Notes: a model not told the origin generated them from the letters alone. A stretch of 17,592 nucleotides of DNA from CAYLZO01 sp964387775 (GCA_964387775.1 CAYLZO010000099.1:1-17592), one strand, 5' to 3'; counted from the first letter of the stretch, positions 7,202 through 15,069 are shown. Translations and numbers: made by a program.

Positions 7202-8324
7202 CCTGACGGCGAGACAAAAGCGCGTAATCCTGTGGGTCGTCGTGGGCTTGCTGGTGGCCGGGCTGCTTTGGGCCGCTCGAACCGTGCTGATCCCGTACGG
7301 GCTGGGGTTGGTCCTGGCCTATCTGCTCCTGCCCCTGGTCAACTTTCTCGACGACCACCTGCCGGCCAAGCTCCACGACTGGGGGATGGCCCGCCCCCTG
7401 TCCATTATTTTGACCTACCTGCTCGTGATCGCCCTCCTGGCGGGCGTCGTTGCCTTCGTCGTGCCCATTGTGGCCGAACAGGTGGACGTCCTGATCGAGA
7501 ACTGGCCAAGGCTCACCGAGCGGGTCGGCGAGTGGAGCGAGCAGGGCCTGGGTTGGTACGCCGAGACGATCCCGGACGAGTGGCAGCAGACCATCGAGAC
7601 CAACCTGAAGAACCTGCTCGACGACGTGGTCACGGCGATCCAGAACGGGTTGGTGGCGACGGTCCGCACCGTGTCCAGCACCGTCGGTTTCGTCATTGGC
7701 CTCGTCGTCATCCCTTTCTGGCTATTCTACATTCTGCACGACGAAAGCCAAGTCAAAGACGGCGTGCTCCGGGCTTTGCCCCGACAGCTCCGCGGCGACG
7801 TGCAGTGCGTGGCCCGCCTGATCGACGATGTGCTCAGTGCCTACATCCGGGGCCAGTTGATTTTGGTGCTCTTTGTCGGGGGCATGGCCACCATTGCCCT
7901 CTTTATCATCGGCACCGATTTCGCCCTGGTGTTGGGCATCATCGCCGGGTTGTTCGAGATCTTGCCCTACGTGGGTCCGATCTTGGGCGCCATCCCCGCC
8001 GTCCTCGTCGCCCTGCTCTCCGATCCGATCTCGGCCATCTGGGTCGCGGGGGCCTTTTTCGTCATCCAACAGGTGGAGAACCTGATCCTCGTGCCCCGTA
8101 TCTCAGGGGAGAGCGTCCAGCTCCACCCGGCGGTGGTCATGGTCGTGCTGGTCATGGGCAACGAGCTGGCCGGATTCCTCGGCATGTTGATCGCCGTGCC
8201 CGTCGCCGCCATCATCCGCGATGTCTTCAAGTACGTTTACCTGCGACTGCTCGACGATCCCCTGGAGCCTGAGGAGGCCATAACCAGCATCCGCTCCGGC
8301 GAGGAAGTGCAACTGGGCGTGTGA
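7194..8324 (+). CDS. AI-2E family (PerM/YdiK-like) transporter or permease
   Basis: Polytopic inner-membrane protein of the AI-2E exporter family (PF01594). Members have been linked to autoinducer-2 export, Na+/H+ antiport and permease roles, so the substrate is not predictable. The 376 residues show the family layout: two N-terminal membrane segments (about 10-50), a third segment near 75-100, a long soluble region with amphipathic helices (about 100-160), then a hydrophobic C-terminal half with the signature EILPYVGPILGAIPA near 255-270 and QQVENLILVPRISG near 295-310. The ATG at 7194 is preferred over an in-frame GTG at 7167 because AGGGGAGG sits 9 bases upstream of it. It overlaps tlyA by 8 bases and its stop overlaps the next gene's GTG by 4, so translational coupling on both sides is likely. 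Confidence 0.9.
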   Translation: MLNLTARQKRVILWVVVGLLVAGLLWAARTVLIPYGLGLVLAYLLLPLVNFLDDHLPAKLHDWGMARPLSIILTYLLVIALLAGVVAFVVPIVAEQVDVLIENWPRLTERVGEWSEQGLGWYAETIPDEWQQTIETNLKNLLDDVVTAIQNGLVATVRTVSSTVGFVIGLVVIPFWLFYILHDESQVKDGVLRALPRQLRGDVQCVARLIDDVLSAYIRGQLILVLFVGGMATIALFIIGTDFALVLGIIAGLFEILPYVGPILGAIPAVLVALLSDPISAIWVAGAFFVIQQVENLILVPRISGESVQLHPAVVMVVLVMGNELAGFLGMLIAVPVAAIIRDVFKYVYLRLLDDPLEPEEAITSIRSGEEVQLGV

Positions 8325-9913
8325 TCGTGACTTTGTCCTTTCGTCGCCGGCCTCGCTGGCTGCTCGTCGTCGTCCTGGCCGTGTTCGCCCTGGCGCCACT
8401 GACCTATCCCGGCTTTTTCCAGGTCCAGAGCGGGTTTCTGGCGCCCTTTAACGCCGCCCACCCTGCCCAGGCGCCGGCTTGGGGCTTGCCGCCAGATTAC
8501 GCGACCGGCCTGCACAGTGAGGGAAAACTCCCCTACCTGCTGGCCTGGCCCTTCTGGAAGCTGTCGGGCAGCGGTGTCGTCGCCGTCAAGTGGGGCTACG
8601 GCCTGGCCTTTCTCCTCGGCGCGCTGGGCGTCTATGCCTGGACACGGCGCTGGTTCGGCGCCAGGGGCGGCGTGCTGGCTGCCGTCGTCTACACCTATCT
8701 GCCCTGGCACCTGAGCGCCGTCTACGTCCGGGGCGCCTACGCCGAGGCGTGGCTCTGGGCCTGGCTGCCCTTTGTCCTGTGGGCCGTGGACCGCCTGGCC
8801 GAGCGGCGCTTCCTGGCGGCCCTGGCCGTCGGCGTTCCGGCGCTGGCGGCGGCAGCCTGGTCGCAGCCGGGCCTTTTGTCCCTCGCCCTCCCGCTGCTGG
8901 TGTCTTGTGGTATGCTGACCGCCTTTCGGCGGCGGGGATTGGCGCTGTGGCTGGGCGCGGCGTCGGTCCTTCTGGTCCTGCTGCTGGCGATGCTAGGCCG
9001 GACGGCAGGCGAGGTGGACGCCTCCTTCGTCGAGCACTTTCTCTATCCCTACCAGCTCCTTTCGGCGAGCTGGGGGTTTGGGGCCAGCGTGCCGGGCTGG
9101 CAAGATGGACCGTCCTTTCAGCTCGGCGTGGCGGCGGTGGGCTTGAGCCTCGTTGCCCTGGCCCTCCTGGCTCGCGACAGGCAGGAACTCGGGCGGGACC
9201 TCAAGCGTCCGGCCCTCTTTTGGGCCATGGCCCTGGTCCTGCTGCTCCTGCTCACCTTGCCCCCGTCGGCCCTCGTCTGGCGGATCGCGGCCCTGGAGCG
9301 GTTCCTGATCTATCCCTGGCAGATCCTGGCGCTGACCGGCCTGCCGCTGGCTTTCCTGGCCGGGGCCGTGGTCCGGCTCGACCGGCGGCTGGCCGCCCTC
9401 CCGGCCTGGACCGGGCTCCTGGCCCTCGTCGTGCTGGCCAGCTATCCCTACCTCTCGCCCCGCTTCACGCAGGTGGACCCCGGCCCCGAGCCGGTTGCCC
9501 TGTTTCAAATCGAGGAAGCAGCAGCTCCTGCCATCGTGCTCCTCGAGGGCGAGATTGCAGCGCCCCCGGCAGGTCCGGCGAATTCTGACGAAATCACGGC
9601 CACGGTGGCCCTGACCCTGACCTGGCAGTCGGTGGCCCCGGTCGGCGAGGACTATTCTGTCTTTGTCCACCTGCTCGACGCAGGCGGAACCAAAGTCGCG
9701 CAACGCGATACCTACCCCTGCGGCGGCGAGTGCCCGACGAGCACCTGGCAGCCGGGCGAGATCGTCCTCGACGCCTACCAACTCGACCTGCCGCCGGCCC
9801 AGGAACCAACCCCACCCTACCGCCTGGCCGTGGGCTTTTACCTGCTCGAAACGGGCGACCGCCTGCCCATCCTCGGCCGCGACGAAAGAACGGTGTATTT
9901 CGATGTCCCCTGA
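8321..9913 (+). CDS. GT-C-like polytopic membrane protein, first of three tandem paralogues, with a C-terminal beta-rich domain
   Basis: 530 residues, about ten membrane segments in the first 390. It resembles the membrane proteins called 6-pyruvoyl-tetrahydropterin synthase-related or YfhO-like, thought to belong to the GT-C glycosyltransferase fold that uses polyprenyl-phosphate sugars. Shared with the next two genes: AVKWGYGLAFLLGALGVYAW, VRGAYAEAWLWAWLPFVLW, WGFGASVPGWQDGPSFQLG and a YPWQILALTG segment. It differs from them in two ways. The loop after the first membrane segment has NAAHPAQ where they have DAHD, so the presumed catalytic acids are missing. The C-terminus (about 425-530) is a soluble beta-rich domain (TLTWQSVAPVGEDYSVFVHL, then a CGGEC pair) in place of their PGW-type domain. 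The start is a GTG overlapping the previous stop as GTGA. A donor-binding or accessory role is as likely as catalysis. Confidence 0.8.
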   Translation: MIVTLSFRRRPRWLLVVVLAVFALAPLTYPGFFQVQSGFLAPFNAAHPAQAPAWGLPPDYATGLHSEGKLPYLLAWPFWKLSGSGVVAVKWGYGLAFLLGALGVYAWTRRWFGARGGVLAAVVYTYLPWHLSAVYVRGAYAEAWLWAWLPFVLWAVDRLAERRFLAALAVGVPALAAAAWSQPGLLSLALPLLVSCGMLTAFRRRGLALWLGAASVLLVLLLAMLGRTAGEVDASFVEHFLYPYQLLSASWGFGASVPGWQDGPSFQLGVAAVGLSLVALALLARDRQELGRDLKRPALFWAMALVLLLLLTLPPSALVWRIAALERFLIYPWQILALTGLPLAFLAGAVVRLDRRLAALPAWTGLLALVVLASYPYLSPRFTQVDPGPEPVALFQIEEAAAPAIVLLEGEIAAPPAGPANSDEITATVALTLTWQSVAPVGEDYSVFVHLLDAGGTKVAQRDTYPCGGECPTSTWQPGEIVLDAYQLDLPPAQEPTPPYRLAVGFYLLETGDRLPILGRDERTVYFDVP

Positions 9914-11831
9914 CGAATTGAGCAACAGACGTCACGCATCACGTATCACGCATCACGCATCACGTATTGCGCATCACGTATCACGTATTGCGTATTCCGT
10001 CACCTTCGATGATGATATATTGCGCATGGACCCCTACCTGCTCCTCGTCGTGTTCCTTTCCCTGTTCGCCATTGGCCCCTTGCTCCAGCCCGGCTACATG
10101 TGGGACGCCCACGACGCCCGCCACAGCGTCTACTTTCTCTTTGAATTCGACCGGGGCATCCAGGATGGCATTCTCTACCCTCGTTGGCAGCCCGATTTTG
10201 CCTTTGGCTATGGTTATCCCTTTTTCAATATCTATGGCCCGCTCTCGACCTACGTCGGCGAGCTCTTTTACCTTCTGGGGCTGGGTTTCACCGGCGCCGT
10301 CAAGGTCGTGTTCGGCCTCTCGGTGCTCGGCTCGGGATTGACCATGTATGGCTTTGCCCGGCAGGTGGCTCGTGACGAGCCTAGTCGAGCCGGCCTGGTG
10401 GCGGCGGTGGCCTACATGGTCATCCCCTACCGCCTGGTGGACCTCTACGTCCGTGCCGCCCTGGCCGAGTCGGTGGCCTACGTCTTTGTGCCGCTGGTGC
10501 TCTGGGGCGTGTGGGCCGCCATCCACCGGCCGAGGCTGGCCAACGTCCTGGGCCTGGCTCTGGCCTACGCCGCCCTGATGTTCACCAGTCCCCTGGTCAC
10601 TTTGCTGCTGACCCTCATCCTCGTCTTTTTCGTCGCCGCTCTGGCCCTCGCCCGGGTCAACGACCGGCAGCCGTGGCGGCAGCTTTCCCGCGAGTCGCTC
10701 CTGCCCTGGCTGGGCCACCTGGGGCACGTCCTGGCACCCGTGGCCTTTGGCTTGGTCCTGGGGCTGTGTCTCAGCGCCATCTTTGCCCTGCCGGCCATGA
10801 CCGAGAACCGCTTCGTGCGCGTAGACCAGTGGTACGGCGGGCGCTACGCCTGGGGCGGCGATTTCGTCGAATTCTTTCAGCTCTTTTCGCCCCGCTGGGG
10901 CTTTGGCGTCAGCGTGCCCGGCCCCGAGGACGACGTGAGCTTTCAACTGGGCGCGGTGCCTGTCGTGTTGAGCGTGCTGGCCCTGGCAGCGTGGGTGGGG
11001 AAGAGGAAATCTTCCCCCTCTCCTTCCACCACCCGCCGCCTGGTCCTCTTTTTCGCCGCGCTCACCGCCGTCGTCGTCTTTCTCATGCTGAGCGTCTCGG
11101 CGCCGCTGTGGCAGGTGCTGCCCCTGGTGCGCCTGGCCCAGTTCCCCTGGCGGCTCCTGACCCTGACCGTGGTCTCGATGGCCTTTCTCTGTGGCGCCGC
11201 GGCCGTGGGCGTCCGGCCGAAAAAGGGCCTGGTGGACGTGCCCACGCTGATCCTTGTCGCACTGCTGGTGCTGGGCAGCCTGCCCTACGTCCAGGCCCAA
11301 ATGTCGGAGCAAGAGGTCTCGCTGGCGAGGTTGATGCGCTTCCAGCAGTCGGCCGACGAGATGACGGGCTCGACGGCCTGGGTGCGCGAGGTCCCCACCT
11401 GGTCGCCCATGGCCGACTATCACATCGCCGGCGAGCCGCTGACGTCCAAGATCGACTTTGAGGCCCTCTACCGCCAGCCGGGCCGGCCCCACGCCCGCAC
11501 CCTGGCCCTCCACGTGGACAGCGAGCTCGTCGAATACTCGGCCGAGCGCTCGGTGCTGCTGACCTTTAACACCTTCTACTACCCGGGCTGGCACGCCTAT
11601 TTGCTCGACCCCGAGACGAACGCCGTCGTCGAAGAATTGCCCATCGCCACGCGCGGCGAACTGGGCCTGATGACGGTCCGCGTCCCGGCGGGCGTGGGCC
11701 GCGTCCTCCTCCAGTTCGAGGACACGCCCATCCGCAAGCTCGGCACGGCCGTCTCCTTCGCCAGCCTTGGCCTCATCCTCCTCCTGGTCCTGGCCCGATT
11801 CGTCTTTCAATTCAGAAACAGACGACCATGA
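9903..11831 (+). CDS. GT-C-like polytopic membrane protein, second of three tandem paralogues
   Basis: Predicted membrane glycosyltransferase-like protein, 642 residues from the ATG at 9903 (MSPDELSN) or 601 from the ATG at 10026 (MDPYLLLV). I prefer 9903 because it overlaps the previous stop by 11 bases like the other operon junctions, and the next paralogue also begins MSP; no good ribosome binding site supports either. The 9903 start would translate a period-7 repeat into a basic His/Arg-rich leader before the first membrane segment. The following loop has WDAHDARH (D68, H70, D71), the acidic motif expected of GT-C enzymes. About eleven membrane segments follow, with FSPRWGFGVSVPGPEDDVSFQLG, FPWRLLTLTV, and a C-terminal soluble part with FYYPGWHAYLLD before a last membrane helix. 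The region 11006-11040 encodes a Lys/Ser-rich loop. The substrate is unknown. Confidence 0.82.
   Translation: MSPDELSNRRHASRITHHASRIAHHVSRIAYSVTFDDDILRMDPYLLLVVFLSLFAIGPLLQPGYMWDAHDARHSVYFLFEFDRGIQDGILYPRWQPDFAFGYGYPFFNIYGPLSTYVGELFYLLGLGFTGAVKVVFGLSVLGSGLTMYGFARQVARDEPSRAGLVAAVAYMVIPYRLVDLYVRAALAESVAYVFVPLVLWGVWAAIHRPRLANVLGLALAYAALMFTSPLVTLLLTLILVFFVAALALARVNDRQPWRQLSRESLLPWLGHLGHVLAPVAFGLVLGLCLSAIFALPAMTENRFVRVDQWYGGRYAWGGDFVEFFQLFSPRWGFGVSVPGPEDDVSFQLGAVPVVLSVLALAAWVGKRKSSPSPSTTRRLVLFFAALTAVVVFLMLSVSAPLWQVLPLVRLAQFPWRLLTLTVVSMAFLCGAAAVGVRPKKGLVDVPTLILVALLVLGSLPYVQAQMSEQEVSLARLMRFQQSADEMTGSTAWVREVPTWSPMADYHIAGEPLTSKIDFEALYRQPGRPHARTLALHVDSELVEYSAERSVLLTFNTFYYPGWHAYLLDPETNAVVEELPIATRGELGLMTVRVPAGVGRVLLQFEDTPIRKLGTAVSFASLGLILLLVLARFVFQFRNRRP
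9932..10001 (+). repeat. Period-7 tandem repeat, about ten units
   Basis: Ten consecutive 7-base units in exact register from 9932, drawn from TCACGCA, TCACGTA, TTGCGCA and TTGCGTA; the last unit is degenerate. They lie between the stop of the first GT-C-like gene and the first membrane segment of the second. Because 7 is not a multiple of 3, the encoded peptide repeats every 21 bases as a HHASRIT-like pattern if translated. Such heptamer tracts recall the short tandemly repeated sequences of filamentous cyanobacteria. Confidence 0.9.
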
Positions 11832-13591
11832 GCCCATCCCGAATCGAAAATCTAAACCCAAAACTCGTAAATGGCCTGGACCCTTACGCCTTGCTGGTCC
11901 TGGCCTTCAGCCTGTTCGCCGTCCTGCCCCTGGCCGGCCCCAACTACTTTTTCGACGCCCACGACGCCCCCAACACCGTCTTTTTCCTCACCGAGTTTGA
12001 CGCGGCCCTGCGCGACGGCGTGTGGTACCCGGGCTGGGCCACCGACCAGGCCCTGGGCTACGGCTATCCGACCTTTGTCCTCTACCCGCCCCTGGCCTAC
12101 TACGTGGCCGAGGGTTTCCACCTGCTGGGCGCGGGCAAGGTGGCGGCCGTGAAATGGTCGTGGGCGCTGGCGACGGTGGGCGCCGGGCTGGCCATGTACG
12201 CCTACGCGCGGCGTGTTATGGGGCGCAGGCGGGGCCTGTTGGCGGCCATCGCCTACGTCTATGTGCCCTACCACCTGGTGGACATTTACGTCCGGGCGGC
12301 CCTGGCCGAGTATTGGGCCTTTGTCTGGATGCCGCTGGCCCTGCTGGCTTTCCATCGCCTGGTCGAGGCGCCCTCGCTGCGGCGGCTGGGCTGGGCCGGG
12401 CTGAGTTTCGGCGGGCTGTGGCTGTCCCACAACGTCACCGGCCTGGCCTTTACGCCCCTGCTGGCCGTTTACGTCCTCTTCCGCCTCCTGGTGGAAGAGG
12501 TGTCGGACTGGCGCGCCACGGCCAGGCGGGCCGGCGCCGCCCTGGGCGCCGCGATCCTGGGCCTGAGCATCGCCGCGGCTCTCATCGTGCCTAACCTCCT
12601 GGAGCGAAGCTACATCAACCAGGAGCAGTGGGTGCGGGCCGGTTACGATTACAGCCTCCACTTTCTCCATCCCGCGCATCTGTTGTCGCCGGACTGGGGC
12701 TACGCACCGGGCGTTCCGGGCGCCGAGGGGGTGATGTCTTTCCAACTGGGCGCGATCCCGCTCATCCTGGCCGCCGTGGCCGTCCTCGGGGCCTTTCGCC
12801 GCCCGAGCCGGGAGCGAGCCATCCTGCTCTTTTTTGCCGCCTCCTCCCTGCTGCTCGTCCTGTTCATGATGCCCGTCTCGGCGCCGCTGTGGGAGGCCCT
12901 GCCCCTGGCCGCCCTGATCCAGTTCCCCTGGCGCCTGCTGGCCCTCACCGCCGTCACTCTGTCAATCCTCGCGGGCCTGGCACTACCTGATACCCAATAC
13001 CCAATATCCAATACCTTGACCTTGACGGTGGTCGTCGTCCTGGCCAGCTTTCCCTACACCCGCCCCCAATACACGCCCATCCCTGAGAGCGCCGAGGGGC
13101 CGCTGCTAAGCGTCGAATTCGAGCTGGAGTACACCGACATGCGGGGCATGACCGCGTGGACGGAGGAAATGCCGCCCGATTCACCGCTGGTGGACCAGTA
13201 CCTGGCTGGCGAGGGCTTGGTCACTGCCGAGACCCTGGCGCCGGACGCAGAGATAAAGATGATCGAGGCCGGTGGCGCCTCCGACGAGTTGATCGTGCGC
13301 TCGCCCGATGGGACGGAATTGCGCTTCTACACCTACTACTTTCCCGGCTGGCGCGTCTACGTGGACGGCGAGCGCCTACCCGACTCGGCGCTGCGGCCCG
13401 AGGGCCCTTACGGACTGCTGACGATAGACGTGCCGCCCGGCGAGCACCACGTCCTGCTGCGCTGGGGGGACACACCCGAGCGCCTGGCCGGCAAGGTCCT
13501 CACGCTGGCGGGGCTGGCCCTGGCCCTGGCCCTGATCCTGCGCCCTTGGCTACGGCAGCGATTCGGCCAGCGGAATAGCCTATCGCGCTGA
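11828..13591 (+). CDS. GT-C-like polytopic membrane protein, third of three tandem paralogues
   Basis: 587 residues, closest to the second paralogue. The start overlaps the previous stop as ATGA. The N-terminal 17 residues are partly encoded by heptamer-like sequence; the first membrane segment (DPYALLVLAFSLFAVLP) then leads into FFDAHDAP (D43, H45, D46), the presumed catalytic loop. Core blocks follow: AVKWSWALATVGAGLAMYAY, YVRAALAEYWAFVWMPLALL, SPDWGYAPGVPGAEGVMSFQLG and IQFPWRLLALTAV. About eleven membrane helices precede a soluble C-terminal domain (FYTYYFPGWRVYVDGERL) and one final helix near 565-585. Compared with its paralogue, the loop around 386-396 is rewritten by a second heptamer tract. 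It is probably a polyprenyl-phosphate-sugar-dependent glycosyltransferase or relative of YfhO acting on the outer face of the membrane; donor and acceptor are unknown. Confidence 0.82.
   Translation: MSPSRIENLNPKLVNGLDPYALLVLAFSLFAVLPLAGPNYFFDAHDAPNTVFFLTEFDAALRDGVWYPGWATDQALGYGYPTFVLYPPLAYYVAEGFHLLGAGKVAAVKWSWALATVGAGLAMYAYARRVMGRRRGLLAAIAYVYVPYHLVDIYVRAALAEYWAFVWMPLALLAFHRLVEAPSLRRLGWAGLSFGGLWLSHNVTGLAFTPLLAVYVLFRLLVEEVSDWRATARRAGAALGAAILGLSIAAALIVPNLLERSYINQEQWVRAGYDYSLHFLHPAHLLSPDWGYAPGVPGAEGVMSFQLGAIPLILAAVAVLGAFRRPSRERAILLFFAASSLLLVLFMMPVSAPLWEALPLAALIQFPWRLLALTAVTLSILAGLALPDTQYPISNTLTLTVVVVLASFPYTRPQYTPIPESAEGPLLSVEFELEYTDMRGMTAWTEEMPPDSPLVDQYLAGEGLVTAETLAPDAEIKMIEAGGASDELIVRSPDGTELRFYTYYFPGWRVYVDGERLPDSALRPEGPYGLLTIDVPPGEHHVLLRWGDTPERLAGKVLTLAGLALALALILRPWLRQRFGQRNSLSR
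11842..11869 (+). repeat. Degenerate period-7 repeat at the start of the third GT-C-like gene
   Basis: Four 7-base units in register: AATCGAA, AATCTAA, ACCCAAA, ACTCGTA. It is AT-rich against GC-rich surroundings and encodes residues 5-14 of the third paralogue. It is short and diverged, so chance is possible, but it resembles the other two period-7 tracts in position and composition. Confidence 0.5.
12986..13013 (+). repeat. Period-7 tandem repeat inside the third GT-C-like coding region
   Basis: Four units in register, CCTGATA, CCCAATA (twice) and TCCAATA, inside a loop between membrane segments (residues about 386-396, reading PDTQYPISNT). The tract is AT-rich relative to the gene and keeps the reading frame. 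The second paralogue has an unrelated sequence at the matching place. Confidence 0.75.
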
Positions 13592-13800
13592 ATTCAGTCT
13601 ACCTGAGGCGAGTTCTCCCTTTGACTGGCCTCGCGTCCTCGTTCTGATTGCCCCCGTTGTAACAGAAAGCTCGTGAGCGGTCAAGGGCTGGTTGGAGCCG
13701 CCAGACAGGCAGGTCGGGAGCGGTGGCTGATGACTTGCGTTCTGGATGATCTCTGCTATAATGGGCCCCAACTCGTCTGAAATTGGAGTCAGGGCAAGGT
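13592..13800. other. Intergenic gap after the operon: one promoter, no gene seen
   Basis: This 209-base gap separates the membrane-protein operon from the LysM gene. Apart from the promoter at 13735-13762 and a weak AGGG ribosome binding site at 13791-13794, I see no convincing coding sequence, tRNA-like fold or hairpin-plus-T-run terminator. How the long operon transcript ends is therefore unclear. Confidence 0.6.
13735..13762 (+). promoter_or_regulatory. Sigma70-type promoter of the LysM protein gene
   Basis: -35 TTGCGT (13735-13740), 16-base spacer, perfect -10 TATAAT (13757-13762), predicted start near 13769. The leader of about 32 bases carries AGGG 6 bases before the ATG at 13801, which supports that start over the in-frame TTG at 13783. 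Confidence 0.65.
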
Positions 13801-15069
13801 ATGGAATCGAGTCCGCAGAGGCGGTGTCCCCAGTGTGGGACACCGGTGGCACAAAAAGCCGAAACGTGCCTGATGTGTGGGGCGCACTTGAGAGAACGGC
13901 GAAAGAGACGCGTGGGTTTGCCCCAGGGCGATCTGCTTTTGCCGCTCGCCCTCGTGGTGGCCATCGTCGTCCTGTGGCTGTGGAAGCCGTGGCAGGCCCG
14001 CGAGCCCCAGGCGATGGCCCCGGCACGGAGCACCGCGCCCACGCCGACCCCTGTCGAGACCCCTCTGTCCTCGGCCACCTACGAGGTCGCGCCCACGGCG
14101 ACGCCGCTCAACTCGCCGACGCCGCCGCCGACGGCCACGCTGCCCCCCAATCAGACGGTCCACACCGTCGAGTCGGGCGAGACCATCGAGACCATCGCCA
14201 AGAAATATGGCACGACGACCAAGGCCATCTTGCAGGCCAACGGCCTCGGTGCCAGCTCGGTGATCCACGCCGGCGACGAGTTGATCATCCCGCTCCCTGT
14301 CGCCGACACGCCGACGCCCACCGTCACGCCCACCCCCTCGCCGACGCCCTTTGTCTACACCATCAAGTCGGGGGAGACGCTGAGCGAGATCGCCCGGCGC
14401 TTTGACACGACGGTCGAGGCGATCATGGAGGCCAACGGCATCACCGACGCGAGCCGGGTCCGGGCCGGCACCGTGCTGACCATCGTCCAGCCGCCCGACT
14501 ATACGCTGACGATGGCCTACGAGACCTACGAGGTGCAACAGGGCGACACCCTCTACACCATCGCCGCCGAGTATGGCCTGACGGTCGGCGAGTTGAAACA
14601 GATCAACAACCTGGAAAAAGACACACTCAGCGTCGGGCAAAAGCTGAGGATCCCGGTGGGCACGGCCACGCCCACGCCGACCCTCACGCCGACCCTCACG
14701 CCGACGCCGACGCCGGGTCCACCCCGGCCGGCGCCCACCCTGCTGGCCCCGTCCGACGGGGCCAGCTTCACCGGCGCCGACACGGTGATTCTGCTCAACT
14801 GGGCGTCGGTCGGCATCCTGGGCGACGACGAGTGGTACGTCATCCGCTTGGAGCGGCTGGGCACCAGTGCGGCACAGCCCCCTCTGGTCTGGACCAAGGC
14901 CACCTCTTGGCGGATCCCGGCGGATCTCTACGCCCCGGCCACGTCCGGGCCGCAGCGCTTCCGCTGGCAGGTGGTCATTATGCGTCACACCGGCACCGAG
15001 GAGGATGGCCCCTGGCTGGGCGAGGAGATCAGCCCCACCAGCGGCAGTCGAATCTTTACGTGGCAGTAG
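13801..15069 (+). CDS. Membrane-anchored zinc-ribbon protein with three LysM domains
   Basis: 422 residues. Order: an N-terminal zinc ribbon with two CxxC pairs (C9/C12, C23/C26); a basic patch; one membrane helix (LLPLALVVAIVVLWLW, about 43-60); a Thr/Pro/Ala-rich spacer; LysM 1 (about 118-170, VESGETIETIAKKYGT); a Thr-Pro linker; LysM 2 (about 184-228, IKSGETLSEIARRFDT); LysM 3 (about 241-288, VQQGDTLYTIAAEYGL); a second repetitive Thr-Pro linker; and a C-terminal beta-rich domain (about 306-422) beginning APTLLAPSDGA. LysM domains bind N-acetylglucosamine-containing polymers such as peptidoglycan. The positive residues before the helix predict the zinc ribbon in the cytoplasm and the LysM repeats outside, so it may tether or sense the cell wall. 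There is no cleavable signal peptide and no catalytic domain. The role of the last domain is not known to me. Confidence 0.88.
   Translation: MESSPQRRCPQCGTPVAQKAETCLMCGAHLRERRKRRVGLPQGDLLLPLALVVAIVVLWLWKPWQAREPQAMAPARSTAPTPTPVETPLSSATYEVAPTATPLNSPTPPPTATLPPNQTVHTVESGETIETIAKKYGTTTKAILQANGLGASSVIHAGDELIIPLPVADTPTPTVTPTPSPTPFVYTIKSGETLSEIARRFDTTVEAIMEANGITDASRVRAGTVLTIVQPPDYTLTMAYETYEVQQGDTLYTIAAEYGLTVGELKQINNLEKDTLSVGQKLRIPVGTATPTPTLTPTLTPTPTPGPPRPAPTLLAPSDGASFTGADTVILLNWASVGILGDDEWYVIRLERLGTSAAQPPLVWTKATSWRIPADLYAPATSGPQRFRWQVVIMRHTGTEEDGPWLGEEISPTSGSRIFTWQ

Noticed and set aside
9663..9902. Upstream extension of the second GT-C-like frame into the preceding gene
   Set aside because: The frame is open, but this part overlaps the conserved beta-rich domain of the first paralogue out of frame and gives a Pro/Arg/Ser-rich sequence. 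The ATG at 9903 or 10026 is more credible.
10997..11017. Perfect 8-base inverted repeat with a 5-base loop
   Set aside because: It lies inside the coding region of the second GT-C-like protein, is followed by no T-run, and encodes a Lys/Ser-rich loop; a purine-rich coding coincidence is more likely than a terminator.
9981..11861. Open frame of 626 codons on the minus strand
   Set aside because: It is antisense to the second GT-C-like gene; its translation is rich in Gln, Gly and His, typical of the shadow of hydrophobic GC-rich coding sequence.
14653..14716. Short tandem DNA repeat of ACGCCGACCCTC type
   Set aside because: It encodes the Thr-Pro linker of the LysM protein. Such linkers are common in this kind of protein and the repeat needs no separate explanation.
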